This document shows, one piece after another, positions 25,271 through 33,754 of a DNA stretch of 64,000 nucleotides (its first letter is position 1; every line of letters starts with the position of its first letter). Both the position numbers and the translations under genes were made by a program. Source of the DNA: MED-G105 sp039025235 (lineage in GTDB: Bacteria; Pseudomonadota; Alphaproteobacteria; Caulobacterales; Parvularculaceae); contig JBCCOS010000007.1 of NCBI GenBank assembly GCA_039025235.1, positions 124,001 to 188,000 on the forward strand. The letters run 5' to 3'. The notes under the pieces are model-generated. The model worked only from the letters and a program-made list of their open reading frames with translations, was not told where the DNA came from and ran no database searches.

Positions 25271-25875
25271 TTACGATTGGCCTTACGGGCTCTATTGGCA
25301 TGGGCAAATCCACGGTCAGTGCGATGTTCGCTGAGTTTGGTGCTGCGATATGGGATGCTGATGCTGCGGTCCATCGTCTGTATGCGAAGAATGGTGCAGC
25401 GGTCGACCCCTTAAAAGAGCGCTTTCCCCAGGCTGTTGTCGATGCTGCGGTGGATCGAAACAAACTCTCAGAACTTGTCTTTGGTGACCCTGTGGCCATG
25501 CAAGCCTTAGAGAGTATCGTGCATCCGCTTGTGGCGGCCGATCGATTTTCAACCTGGCAAAAAGCTACCGAAGCGGCGTCACCCGCAATTGTCCTTGATA
25601 TTCCTTTATTGTTTGAAACCGGGGGCGATCAATCATGTGATGTGACTGTTGTCGTCAGTGCGCCAACAGATGTGCAAAGAACACGCGTATTGGCGCGGCC
25701 AAATATGACAGTAGACAAGTTCGAAGCGATTTTAAAAAAGCAAATGCCGGATGAAGAGAAACAACAAAGAGCAGATTATGTCATCCCTACCGGTGGTAGT
25801 ATAGACGAGACCCGTGATGCGGTTAAGCACGTATGGAATGATATCCTGAAAAAGATTGACACTTCAAACGACTAG
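25267..25875 (+). CDS. coaE: Dephospho-CoA kinase
   Basis: About 202 residues, last step of CoA synthesis. The P-loop GSIGMGKST is at residue 8; WDADAAVHRLY, the VVDAAVDR region, VLDIPLLFETGGD and ARPNMTVDKF are the family blocks. The ATGA overlap with aroE fixes the start; the longer open frame lies inside aroE. The stop TAG is the first triplet of a gamma repeat. In related genomes dnaQ usually follows at once; here it is 33 kb away. Confidence 0.95.
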   Translation: MITIGLTGSIGMGKSTVSAMFAEFGAAIWDADAAVHRLYAKNGAAVDPLKERFPQAVVDAAVDRNKLSELVFGDPVAMQALESIVHPLVAADRFSTWQKATEAASPAIVLDIPLLFETGGDQSCDVTVVVSAPTDVQRTRVLARPNMTVDKFEAILKKQMPDEEKQQRADYVIPTGGSIDETRDAVKHVWNDILKKIDTSND

Positions 25876-25980
25876 AGCCGTTTGCATTCAAGCTGATTCA
25901 GAAAACAGCTCTAGATTCTAGTTGGAGCCTGTTGCGAACCGCAAAACCGGTGATCCACTTTTGCTGCAACAGGCTCTAAG
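25873..25980 (+). repeat. Gamma palindromic repeat starting at the coaE stop codon
   Basis: TAGAGCCGTTTGC...CAGCTCTAG is followed by GAGCCTGTTGC...GCAACAGGCTC. About 54 bp are identical to the copy at 60233-60334, which has the same orientation. It lies in the convergent coaE/selO gap. Confidence 0.9.
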
Positions 25981-25998
25981 TATTAGCGGCCTTTTAAG

Positions 25999-27507
25999 CT
26001 ATCCATCAACAGACCATTCAGCATAGATATCATATGCTTGTCCCATTTCTCTAATGGCTCGTATTTTTTGCTCTAAGGGCTGCCAGTTGTCATTAGTCGC
26101 GATAGATGCCCAAATTGACTCCACTTCGTCAATGAGAATGGTTTCGGGGCCATCGGTCGCGAGATAGTCTTGCGCTCCACTTGGCAATTCGAGTGGTTTA
26201 AGATCACAAATTTGTTGTTTTATCTCTTTAAAGTTATCCTGCTTATAAGCCTCATCCCGCGCCATTGCGCGCTCTTCAGCCATTGGACCACCGAACCAGT
26301 CAAAAAAGAATTGTTCGAAAGGAATTCTCGATAAGGAGAGCCAACGTAGAATTTGGTTCGCCAATTCTGCGCCAGCTGTTGACTGGTGATTGTCAATTTC
26401 TGGATCAATACACCCTAGGCGTCGAAATAAAGCAGTCGCCAACTTGCGTAGAAATCGATCATGAAACAGGCCAAGCGATTGGTTTAGTCTTTCTTCCGGT
26501 GCGATCAGGGAAAGGGTGCCGCCAAACCGGGAAAGATTCCATGCGGCGGCTTCGGGTTGGCGGCCAAATGCGTAGAGTCCCGTTTGATCGAAATAAGCAG
26601 CGGTAAAGCCAAAATCCACGTGTGGCAAAAATCGCCATGGCCCGTAATCAAAACTCTCGCCCGTGACATTCATATTATCCGTATTAAGAACACCATGCAC
26701 AAATCCAGCCATCGTCCACTGCGCGGCAAGACGAGCGGTGCGTGAAACAACACGGTCAAAAAAAGCAATAGCTTTGTCTGATTCAGAATGGTCTGTTAAA
26801 TCTGGATCAAAAGCGTCGACGCAATAATCGATAAGTTTCTTAATCGCATTAGTATTGCCCTCCTGGGCCAGTCGTTGGAACGCACCAAATCTAATATGAC
26901 TGTGCCCAAGTCGCACAAGGACGGCGGATCGTGTTGGGGATGGTTCGTCATCCCGGTGAAGAGACTCCCCGGTTTCAATGACACTGAACGTTTTTGATGT
27001 GTAGACGCCCAATGCCTCAAGCATTTCTGTTGCCAGAATTTCGCGAACCGAGCCTTTCAGTGTTAAACGTCCATCGCCTGACCTCGAATAGGGGGTCTGC
27101 CCGGACCCTTTGGTCCCTAAATCCAAAAGTCTGTTTTGGTCATCCCTGAGTTGTGCAAAAAGGAAACCACGGCCATCGCCGATATCAGGATTATAGTGCC
27201 GGAATTGGTGCCCATGGTATCGTAACGCCAATGGTTCTTTCAGATTGTCTGGTAACGGCTGAAACGCACCAAAGTGTTGGATCCATGCATGATCGCTTAA
27301 ATGATTCAAACCGATGCGTTTTGCCCATCGGTCATTTCGAAACCGCACGATATGTTTCGGGAATGCGGCCGGTTCAACAGCATCGAAAAACGGCCCGGCC
27401 ATACCATCTTTTTGGAGCGATTTGATCTGTGGCGCTGGTTGATACTGGGGTTCTTTTGGTTCTTCCAAGGGACATGATCCAATCTTAAGAGGAAAATCGT
27501 GTAGCAT
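25999..27507 (-). CDS. selO: SelO-family protein adenylyltransferase (YdiU/UPF0061)
   Basis: 502 residues, a pseudokinase-fold enzyme that transfers AMP from ATP to hydroxyl residues of proteins. Motifs are RYHGHQFRHYNPDIGDGRG, LDLGTKGSGQTPYSRSGDGR with the nucleotide-contacting Lys and Arg, LKGSVREILATEML, the catalytic GVLNTDNMNV and YGPWRFLPHVDFGF. The start at 27507 is chosen because AAGG precedes it; the open frame to 27876 runs into the divergent lyase gene. No Sec or Cys is evident at the C-terminus. Confidence 0.92.
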   Translation of the reverse strand: MLHDFPLKIGSCPLEEPKEPQYQPAPQIKSLQKDGMAGPFFDAVEPAAFPKHIVRFRNDRWAKRIGLNHLSDHAWIQHFGAFQPLPDNLKEPLALRYHGHQFRHYNPDIGDGRGFLFAQLRDDQNRLLDLGTKGSGQTPYSRSGDGRLTLKGSVREILATEMLEALGVYTSKTFSVIETGESLHRDDEPSPTRSAVLVRLGHSHIRFGAFQRLAQEGNTNAIKKLIDYCVDAFDPDLTDHSESDKAIAFFDRVVSRTARLAAQWTMAGFVHGVLNTDNMNVTGESFDYGPWRFLPHVDFGFTAAYFDQTGLYAFGRQPEAAAWNLSRFGGTLSLIAPEERLNQSLGLFHDRFLRKLATALFRRLGCIDPEIDNHQSTAGAELANQILRWLSLSRIPFEQFFFDWFGGPMAEERAMARDEAYKQDNFKEIKQQICDLKPLELPSGAQDYLATDGPETILIDEVESIWASIATNDNWQPLEQKIRAIREMGQAYDIYAEWSVDG

Positions 27508-27676
27508 CGCCTTGCCAGGCTTTTCGTATTCTATCAAGAAAGCGCAGTTGTAGAATATTTCCGAACGCTCAAGCATAAGCCAGTTGAGCTGGAAATCTTT
27601 CGAAAACAAACAAGTTAAAGTCTCGGCGGGATTCAGTCTAATCGACCGATGCGCCAGTGGCCAAAGGAAAACAAAA

Positions 27677-28987
27677 ATGAGTCGGCGAGACGCCAGTCCA
27701 AAAAACGCGTCAACATTAAAGTCCGTACAGCGTCCCGTTGGAAAGCCGTTTGCAGATGGGCAACACGAAAACATCGACAATGCGCCAACGCTCGATGACA
27801 TTAAAGCCGCTGCTGGGCGTTTACAGGACCAAGTTATGCGCACGCCATTGGTGCGTGCTGACAAGCTGTCGGCCATGACGGGCGCGGATCTCTGGCTTAA
27901 GCTTGAAAATCTTCAATATACCGGTGCGTTCAAAGAACGTGGTGCTTACAATAAATTGATGACACTTTCGCCGGACGAGAAACAGGCTGGCGTTGTTGCG
28001 GCATCTGCTGGTAATCACGCCCAAGGGGTTGCGCTGGCCGCTAAGAAGCTGGGTATCAAGGCGAAGATTGTGATGCCTTTGACCACCCCAGAGGTCAAAG
28101 TTCGTCAGACTAAAGTTCTGGGTGCTGAAATTGTCTTATCGGGTGAAACTTATGATGACGCTCAAGCTGCGGCGGAGCGACTGAGAGTTGAAGAGTGTTT
28201 GACCCTTGTTCACCCCTTTGATGATCCAGCCGTCATTGCCGGGAATGGCACAATCACGCTTGAAATGCTTGAAGATGGGCCGAAATTTGATTGCCTTATT
28301 ATTCCAATTGGTGGCGGAGGGCTTATTTCGGGAATGGCCCTTGCCGCAAAACGCTTGAACCCAGAATTACGGGTGCTTGGTGTACAGACCGAACACTACC
28401 CAAGCATGCTGAATGCATTGGATGGTGAGAATAGACCTATGGGTCAGGCCACCCTCGCAGAGGGTATTGCGGTAAAGGCTGCTGGCGACTTGACGCGCAA
28501 AATTGTAAAAGAAGTTGTCGATGATATCATTACGGTGGACGAGCCATCCTTGGAACGTTCTCTCAGTATATTGATGAATGAGCAAAAACTCCTTGTCGAA
28601 GGGGCTGGCGCGGCAGGTCTCGCTGCCGTTTTTGATAATCCGAAGCGGTTTGAAGGGCGCACTGTCGGACTTATTCTTTGCGGCGGAAATATCGATCAGC
28701 GTTTGATTTCAATGATTTTAATGCGTGATTTAGCAAGGTCCGGCCGATTGGCGCGGTTGCGTGTGCAATTGATTGATGCCCCAGGGCAACTCGTTCGTGT
28801 TGCAACAATTATCGCTGAGCAAGACGGCAACGTAATCGATGTTGGTCACCACCGGGTATATTCCGACCTTCCCGCGAAAATGACTTGCATGGATGTGACC
28901 ATTGATACAGAAGGCCAGGCCCATCTCGACCGTATTATCGGCAATTTAGAGATGGCCGGTTATATTGTAGAGATCGCAGATTATTAG
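27677..28987 (+). CDS. Threonine ammonia-lyase with C-terminal ACT domain
   Basis: 436 residues. The PLP lysine lies in GAFKERGAYNKL, followed by ASAGNHAQGVALAA and the phosphate-binding glycine loop IGGGGLISG. The last ~80 residues form one ACT domain (RLRVQLIDAPGQLVRVATIIAEQ), as in the shorter catabolic/biosynthetic type, not the two-ACT IlvA. It converts threonine to 2-oxobutanoate and ammonia. The start at 27677 has AAAGGA eight bases upstream. It is divergent from selO with a 169-bp gap. Confidence 0.92.
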   Translation: MSRRDASPKNASTLKSVQRPVGKPFADGQHENIDNAPTLDDIKAAAGRLQDQVMRTPLVRADKLSAMTGADLWLKLENLQYTGAFKERGAYNKLMTLSPDEKQAGVVAASAGNHAQGVALAAKKLGIKAKIVMPLTTPEVKVRQTKVLGAEIVLSGETYDDAQAAAERLRVEECLTLVHPFDDPAVIAGNGTITLEMLEDGPKFDCLIIPIGGGGLISGMALAAKRLNPELRVLGVQTEHYPSMLNALDGENRPMGQATLAEGIAVKAAGDLTRKIVKEVVDDIITVDEPSLERSLSILMNEQKLLVEGAGAAGLAAVFDNPKRFEGRTVGLILCGGNIDQRLISMILMRDLARSGRLARLRVQLIDAPGQLVRVATIIAEQDGNVIDVGHHRVYSDLPAKMTCMDVTIDTEGQAHLDRIIGNLEMAGYIVEIADY

Positions 28988-29070
28988 GTTGTCCACTCTT
29001 GGCTCAGTCCTATCTATAGATCTCGGCGATCGGTGATATCCAATCGTCCCAGCATTGCACCAGCATAGCC

Positions 29071-29100
29071 TAAGCATTGAACATGTTTGATTAATGCTTA
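29071..29100. promoter_or_regulatory. Inverted repeat upstream of nfeD
   Basis: TAAGCATT and AATGCTTA are separated by 14 bases, 63 bp before the nfeD start. It could be an operator; no regulator is known. Confidence 0.35.
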
Positions 29101-29162
29101 CACTCAAGGCGGGTGTTAGCGTGAACGTCTAATATGGAAGCAATTGGGGACTGGTGTATTTC

Positions 29163-30746
29163 ATGAAGACTGGGCCGATTGATCATCGCCGGGGTACAAT
29201 CTTGGCATTCCTTTTCACTGTTGGCGCGGCGTTATTTTGCTTCTCTGCGTGGGCGCAACAAGATGCCTTCAGCAATGGTGAGACCGCTGAGGGGGCACGT
29301 GTTGAGACGTCACGTAACGCCACGATTTTGACGCTGAATGGACCGGTTACCCCACCAACGGCCGATTACTTGGAGCGAGAAATAAAGGCGGCTTCCGACG
29401 CTGGCGATGAGCTTATTGTTCTAGAGATCGACACGCCCGGTGGGTTAGTGGACTCCATGAAGGTGATCATAAAAGCGATCTTGGCTTCGGAAACACCCGT
29501 GGCGAGCTATGTTTCACCGCAAGGCGCGCGCTCTGCCAGTGCCGGTCTTTATATCATGTATGCATCACATATTTCTGCAATGGCGCCCTTCACGAATACC
29601 GGTGCGGCAACGCCCGTTGAGGTGGGCGGTGGACCCTCCCGCGATAACCCTTTTGAAGGGGATCAACCATCGTTTCAGCCGGACCCGAAAATACAACCAG
29701 CGCCAAAGCCAGGCGACGTCGAAGAAACATCAAAGGATGTATCAACGGGTGAAGATAATTCCGAAGCAGAATTGCCCGAAGTCCCTGTGCGTGATGGGGA
29801 GCGCGTAGCGCCGATAAGCAATGAAGACGCGTTACGCGCCAAAATCATCAATGATTCTGTGGCTTACATTCGCGCTCTGGCGGAAGAGCGGGGCCGCAAT
29901 GCCGATTGGGCTGAAGATGCTGTTCGGGAAGGTGTGTCCGTCACCCATAAAGAGGCCTTAGAGCTTGGTGTCATCGATTTCATAGCCGATGACTTGGATG
30001 ACCTGTTTGAACAAATTAACGGTCAATCGATCGACACTGTGGTCGGCCCGAAAGAGCTTTTTACAAACAACCTCGTTTTGAAGCGCGTTGAGCCCACTTT
30101 TGTTGAGCGGCTGTTAGCGTTTATTGCTAATCCAAATGTCGCCGTGATCCTGATGTCCTTGGCGACAACGGGTATAGTCATAGAGATGTGGAACCCAGGG
30201 GCAATTTTCCCTGGCGCCATTGGCGTCTTGAGCTTTATGCTCGGCCTCTACTCGTTTTCTGTTTTGCCCTATACATGGCTTGGCTCGGGTCTCATGCTCC
30301 TCGGGGCGTTCTTAATTTTGATCGAAGCGTTCACCCCGCTTTTTGGACTTGCTGGCCTAACTGGCGTCGCAATACTAGGCGCCGGCATGTATACCGTTTT
30401 TCCAGATGAATTCCGGGTGTCCACAAGTCTCATCATGACTGTTCTCGCTGTGACGGGCGGCTTCTTATTGCTGATCCTTATTGCTCTTGTTGGTTCTCGC
30501 AATCATGGGCCTTTAATAGGCGCTGAAGCGATTAAGCGGCGTGAAGGTATTGTCGATGATTGGAACGGAAAAGAAGGTTGGGTAATCGTTGAGGGAGAAC
30601 GCTGGCGCGCGCGCTCCGACAAACCCCTGTCGCCCGGTGATCGGGTGCGGGTTATTGAGATGGACGGCCTTGTTCTAGTGGTACGCCAGGCTAGAGCGTT
30701 GAACCTTTTGTCTGGTATAATGCCGGGTGAAGCGAATAAAGCCTAG
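29163..30746 (+). CDS. NfeD1-type membrane serine protease (ClpP-class)
   Basis: About 527 residues. A signal peptide is followed by a ClpP-like domain: LEIDTPGGLVDSMK, the nucleophile region SPQGARSASAGLYIM and the HISAMAPFTNTGAATPV loop. A ~60-residue Pro/Glu/Asp-rich insertion then interrupts the domain. After it come four or five membrane helices and a C-terminal OB-fold NfeD domain (EGWVIVEGERWRARSDKPLSPGDRVRV). The long form pairs with slipin, which follows 56 bp downstream. GTG 29154 is an alternative start; GGGGA is 12 bases before ATG 29163. Confidence 0.9.
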   Translation: MKTGPIDHRRGTILAFLFTVGAALFCFSAWAQQDAFSNGETAEGARVETSRNATILTLNGPVTPPTADYLEREIKAASDAGDELIVLEIDTPGGLVDSMKVIIKAILASETPVASYVSPQGARSASAGLYIMYASHISAMAPFTNTGAATPVEVGGGPSRDNPFEGDQPSFQPDPKIQPAPKPGDVEETSKDVSTGEDNSEAELPEVPVRDGERVAPISNEDALRAKIINDSVAYIRALAEERGRNADWAEDAVREGVSVTHKEALELGVIDFIADDLDDLFEQINGQSIDTVVGPKELFTNNLVLKRVEPTFVERLLAFIANPNVAVILMSLATTGIVIEMWNPGAIFPGAIGVLSFMLGLYSFSVLPYTWLGSGLMLLGAFLILIEAFTPLFGLAGLTGVAILGAGMYTVFPDEFRVSTSLIMTVLAVTGGFLLLILIALVGSRNHGPLIGAEAIKRREGIVDDWNGKEGWVIVEGERWRARSDKPLSPGDRVRVIEMDGLVLVVRQARALNLLSGIMPGEANKA

Positions 30747-30802
30747 TTGTTAGAATATTTTCAGACCGATCCAGGACACATTCATTCCGCAGGGAGACTA
30801 AT

Positions 30803-31555
30803 ATGCTAGACGGCTTCGGCGTTGGTATTTTTCTGATCTTCGCCCTTGTTGGGCTGATCGCGAATATCGTCAAAATTTTACGAGAATACGAGCGTGCGGT
30901 GATCTTCACACTTGGCCGTGTTGGCCGACGCGCCACAGGTCCTGGTATTGTTATCCTCATCCCCATTCTACAACAGATGCGCAAAGTGGATATGCGAACG
31001 CTTGTCCATGATGTTCCGACTCAGGACGTTATTTCACGCGACAATGTTTCGGTGAAAGTAAATGCTGTTCTTTACTATCGCGTGGTCGATGCGGTCCGTG
31101 CCGTCGTTCAAGTGGAGAATTTTCAGGCCGCGACGAGCCAACTTGCCCAGACAACACTCCGATCGGTCTTGGGCAAGCATGACCTCGACGAAATGCTGCA
31201 AGAGCGAGATAAACTCAATAAGGACATCCAAGAAATATTGGATCAGCAAACGGAAGCGTGGGGCATCAAAGTTTCAAATATCGAAATCAAACATGTTGAC
31301 GTTGATCCATCCATGATCCGCGCCATTGCAAAACAGGCAGAGGCCGAGCGTGAGCGGCGGGCAAAGGTTATTCTTGCCGAAGGCGAGGAACAGGCTGCGG
31401 CGAAACTCGCGGAGGCTGCGAATATCCTGGCAAGTCAACAAGGCTCCATGGAACTGCGATATCTCAATTCACTCCAAGAGATCGCCAACGACCGAACCAA
31501 TACGATCGTTTTTCCCTTTAGTGCCCAAGATGCGGCAGACTTTTTGAGACGATGA
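30803..31555 (+). CDS. Slipin (stomatin-like SPFH membrane protein)
   Basis: 250 residues. One N-terminal membrane segment (GIFLIFALVGLIANIVKIL) is followed by an SPFH domain: EYERAVIFTLGR, GPGIVILIPI, DVISRDNVSVKVNAVLYYRV, LRSVLGKHDLDEML. The C-terminal coiled coil is Ala/Glu-rich (KQAEAERERRAKVILAEGEEQAAAKLAEAA region). It is cleaved or chaperoned by the neighbouring NfeD in related systems and organises membrane domains. AGGGAG precedes the ATG. Confidence 0.93.
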   Translation: MLDGFGVGIFLIFALVGLIANIVKILREYERAVIFTLGRVGRRATGPGIVILIPILQQMRKVDMRTLVHDVPTQDVISRDNVSVKVNAVLYYRVVDAVRAVVQVENFQAATSQLAQTTLRSVLGKHDLDEMLQERDKLNKDIQEILDQQTEAWGIKVSNIEIKHVDVDPSMIRAIAKQAEAERERRAKVILAEGEEQAAAKLAEAANILASQQGSMELRYLNSLQEIANDRTNTIVFPFSAQDAADFLRR

Positions 31556-31600
31556 GATGATCTTGTCTGTTGTAAGTCCTTGATTTTTCCCCTTGCTTTG

Positions 31601-31650
31601 CCCTTGGCCTACCCTTGGCCTACCCTGGGCACCAGCGTTGGCCCACCCTG
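31601..31650. repeat. Short imperfect direct repeat
   Basis: CCCTTGGCCTA occurs twice in a row and decays into CCCTGGGCACC and GCCCACCCTG. It fills the slipin-TusA spacer. No gene is seen. Confidence 0.5.
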
Positions 31651-31716
31651 AGCATCGGCCTTTTTGCCTGACAAGTGGTGGTGATCGTCGACGATATTTT
31701 AGAAAAAGAGTGCTGA

Positions 31717-31944
31717 TTGACAAAAGACCTTGATGCAACAGGATTACGTTGTCCCCTACCGGTCATAAGGATGGAGACGGCACTTAGAAGCATGAATTCA
31801 GGAGATAATCTGGAAATTACGGCCGATGATCCAATTGCAAGATTGGATATTCCGCACTTTTGTCGCGAAGCTGGACACGGGTGCATGCTGATTTTTGCTG
31901 ACGAGGAAACAGGGAACTGTGTTTTCTTGGTAACAAAAGGCTGA
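31717..31944 (+). CDS. TusA-family sulfur carrier
   Basis: 75 residues, TTG start. The sulfurtransferase motif ATGLRCPLPVIR carries the CPxP active Cys, and DDPIARLDIPHFCREAGH is the TusA/YeeD pattern. These small proteins relay persulfide sulfur to tRNA thiolation, molybdenum cofactor or other acceptors; the partner is unknown here. It is downstream of nfeD-slipin but separated by 161 bp. Confidence 0.88.
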   Translation: MTKDLDATGLRCPLPVIRMETALRSMNSGDNLEITADDPIARLDIPHFCREAGHGCMLIFADEETGNCVFLVTKG

Positions 31945-31970
31945 TCTTCAATTATTACTGCTTGCTCAAT

Positions 31971-32022
31971 GCTTTAGATCGGGGCTTTAGATCGGGGCTT
32001 TAGATCGGGGCTTTAGATCGGG
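31971..32022. repeat. 13-bp tandem repeat, four units
   Basis: GCTTTAGATCGGG is repeated four times without mismatch (52 bp) in the gap after the TusA-like gene. The unit's GCTTTAGA resembles the end of the dispersed repeats. The rest of the 31945-32288 gap shows no gene. Confidence 0.9.
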
Positions 32023-32288
32023 TTTCGAACGCCTTCCTCGGATGAATAGCGCGTTCCTATTCTAGCAGTGTGAATTTATGGCATGCTGAGCCACGGTATT
32101 GCTGGTCAATCCCTTCGTGACATGTTTAACTATAAATTGCTGGAAGCTGTCCTGAGTGGTTTCTACCGTTTGCGGGCAATGTTACCGGTAATTCGTGGGT
32201 TGGGATGTTGCGTATTCCCAACAGCCTGAAGTGTTTTGATTGAGAGCGAACCATCTAGGTGTTAGCGGCGAGGGGAGCCGGAGGGGTT

Positions 32289-33740
32289 ATGGAACGTAAA
32301 AGCGTATTCGAATGGGCGCGGTCTTTACGAGGTGATCAAATATCCTCCGTCGAGGTGCCGACAACGACTGAAGGAAACGTCCGTAGTCGTCAGCCCAACA
32401 TTTTGTCTGGCAAGAGACGATCCCTATTTGGTATGTCACTGATGTCGGCTTCAACGGCGGCAACAATGGTGCTGGGTTCATCGATGATAGCACCGGCCAT
32501 TGCGGGAGATTCAGTTGGCCTTCAAGCCTACAAAATGGGAATTCAAGCCTATCAAAATGGTGAATATGGCGTCGCTCTCGATGTGTGGCGTCGGTATGCT
32601 TACGCCGGTGATGTCCGATCGATGAAAGCGTTGGGCGATTATTATTCAGGCACGCCCGTTATTAATACGAGCGGACGCCGCGTTGACCCGGCTAAACAAA
32701 ATGATCCCAATAATATCCAGGCTCTTAAGTGGTACACCCTGGCCGCTTATCATGATTTTCAAGAAGAATTCCGTAAACCGACGGCTTACGAGAGAAACGC
32801 GCAGATCGAGGCGTCGGACCGCTTGCCTATAATTCGTGAGCGGATGACCGTTGCTGATGTTAGAAAAGCAGAAAGACTGGTTTCTGATACCTTTGAACGG
32901 GGTAGCCCAAGAGACATTTTTCACGCTGCTCAGATGTTTCAGCGAGGCGCCGGCGTGAAAAAAAGCAATGTTCGGGCTTACAAGCTTTATCTAGTTGCCT
33001 CCAAACGCGGCGTACAAGAAGCCGCGCCAGCTTTAGAAAACCTGCGCGCGAACAAGTTGATCACGAAAAAGGGTATTGAAATCGCAACCGAAGCCGCGAG
33101 GGTTTGGCAACCGCCACTGCCCGAAGAGCATACGGGCGATACGAAACAAATGGCCGAATTGAAGCGCCTTAAGAAAGAGCTTGAAGAGATTCAGATGCGT
33201 GATGCGCTCGACGCAGTTTCTGACATTGATGTAAAAGTTCTTCAACATGCCTTGAGGGCGCTTGGGTTTTACTTCGGTGCAATCGACAATAAAATGGGCC
33301 GGGAAACGGAAGATGCGATCAGACGGTTTCAATATTCGCGCGTTGTCGATGACAAAGAAATGACGGCAGAAGAGAAGCGCAATGTTGAGGTTGGTGTGCT
33401 TTCCGCAACGGATACCGTTGACTTGATTGCTACGGCTGCGGAAAAAGCAAATAATGATATTGCTCAGTACACTTATGGTATCATGCATTTCCGCGGTATT
33501 GGTGTCGGGCAAAATGGTGATGAGGCCGTCAAATGGTTACAAAAGGCGGCTGATCAAAATTTGGCGGAGGCGCATTATGCTCTTGGCGTCATTTTCAGAA
33601 ATGGATCGACGGGGTTGAATTCGGTAAGTCCGAATAAGACGAAAGCGGCGCTTCACTTCGCTAAAGCCGCAGCACTCGGCTATAAGCCAGCTCAGCAAGC
33701 ACTCGAATTATTAGAATTTGAGCCACGTAGCGTTGAGTAG
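32289..33740 (+). CDS. Sel1-repeat protein with peptidoglycan-binding-like domain
   Basis: 483 residues. A ~50-residue basic N-terminus leads to a signal-like helix ending APAIAGD. Sel1 (alpha/alpha) repeats follow, with YQNGEYGVALDVWRRYAYAGD and AQMFQRGAGVKKSNVRAYKLY, and again at the C-terminus with YGIMHFRGIGVGQNGDEAVKWLQKAA. Between them is a PG_binding_1-like segment VLQHALRALGFYFGAIDNKMGRETEDAIRRFQ. GGAGGGG precedes the start. It ends on the base where the next open frame begins, so it is probably co-expressed with the beta-helix protein. Envelope localisation is inferred. Confidence 0.8.
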   Translation: MERKSVFEWARSLRGDQISSVEVPTTTEGNVRSRQPNILSGKRRSLFGMSLMSASTAATMVLGSSMIAPAIAGDSVGLQAYKMGIQAYQNGEYGVALDVWRRYAYAGDVRSMKALGDYYSGTPVINTSGRRVDPAKQNDPNNIQALKWYTLAAYHDFQEEFRKPTAYERNAQIEASDRLPIIRERMTVADVRKAERLVSDTFERGSPRDIFHAAQMFQRGAGVKKSNVRAYKLYLVASKRGVQEAAPALENLRANKLITKKGIEIATEAARVWQPPLPEEHTGDTKQMAELKRLKKELEEIQMRDALDAVSDIDVKVLQHALRALGFYFGAIDNKMGRETEDAIRRFQYSRVVDDKEMTAEEKRNVEVGVLSATDTVDLIATAAEKANNDIAQYTYGIMHFRGIGVGQNGDEAVKWLQKAADQNLAEAHYALGVIFRNGSTGLNSVSPNKTKAALHFAKAAALGYKPAQQALELLEFEPRSVE

Positions 33741-33754
33741 TGGGGATTATAACT

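Noticed and set aside
27508..27876. 123-residue N-terminal extension of SelO
   Set aside because: It runs antisense to the start of the divergent lyase gene and has no SelO-like sequence.
31971..32022. CRISPR array
   Set aside because: The 13-bp units are directly adjacent with no spacers, and there are no cas genes.
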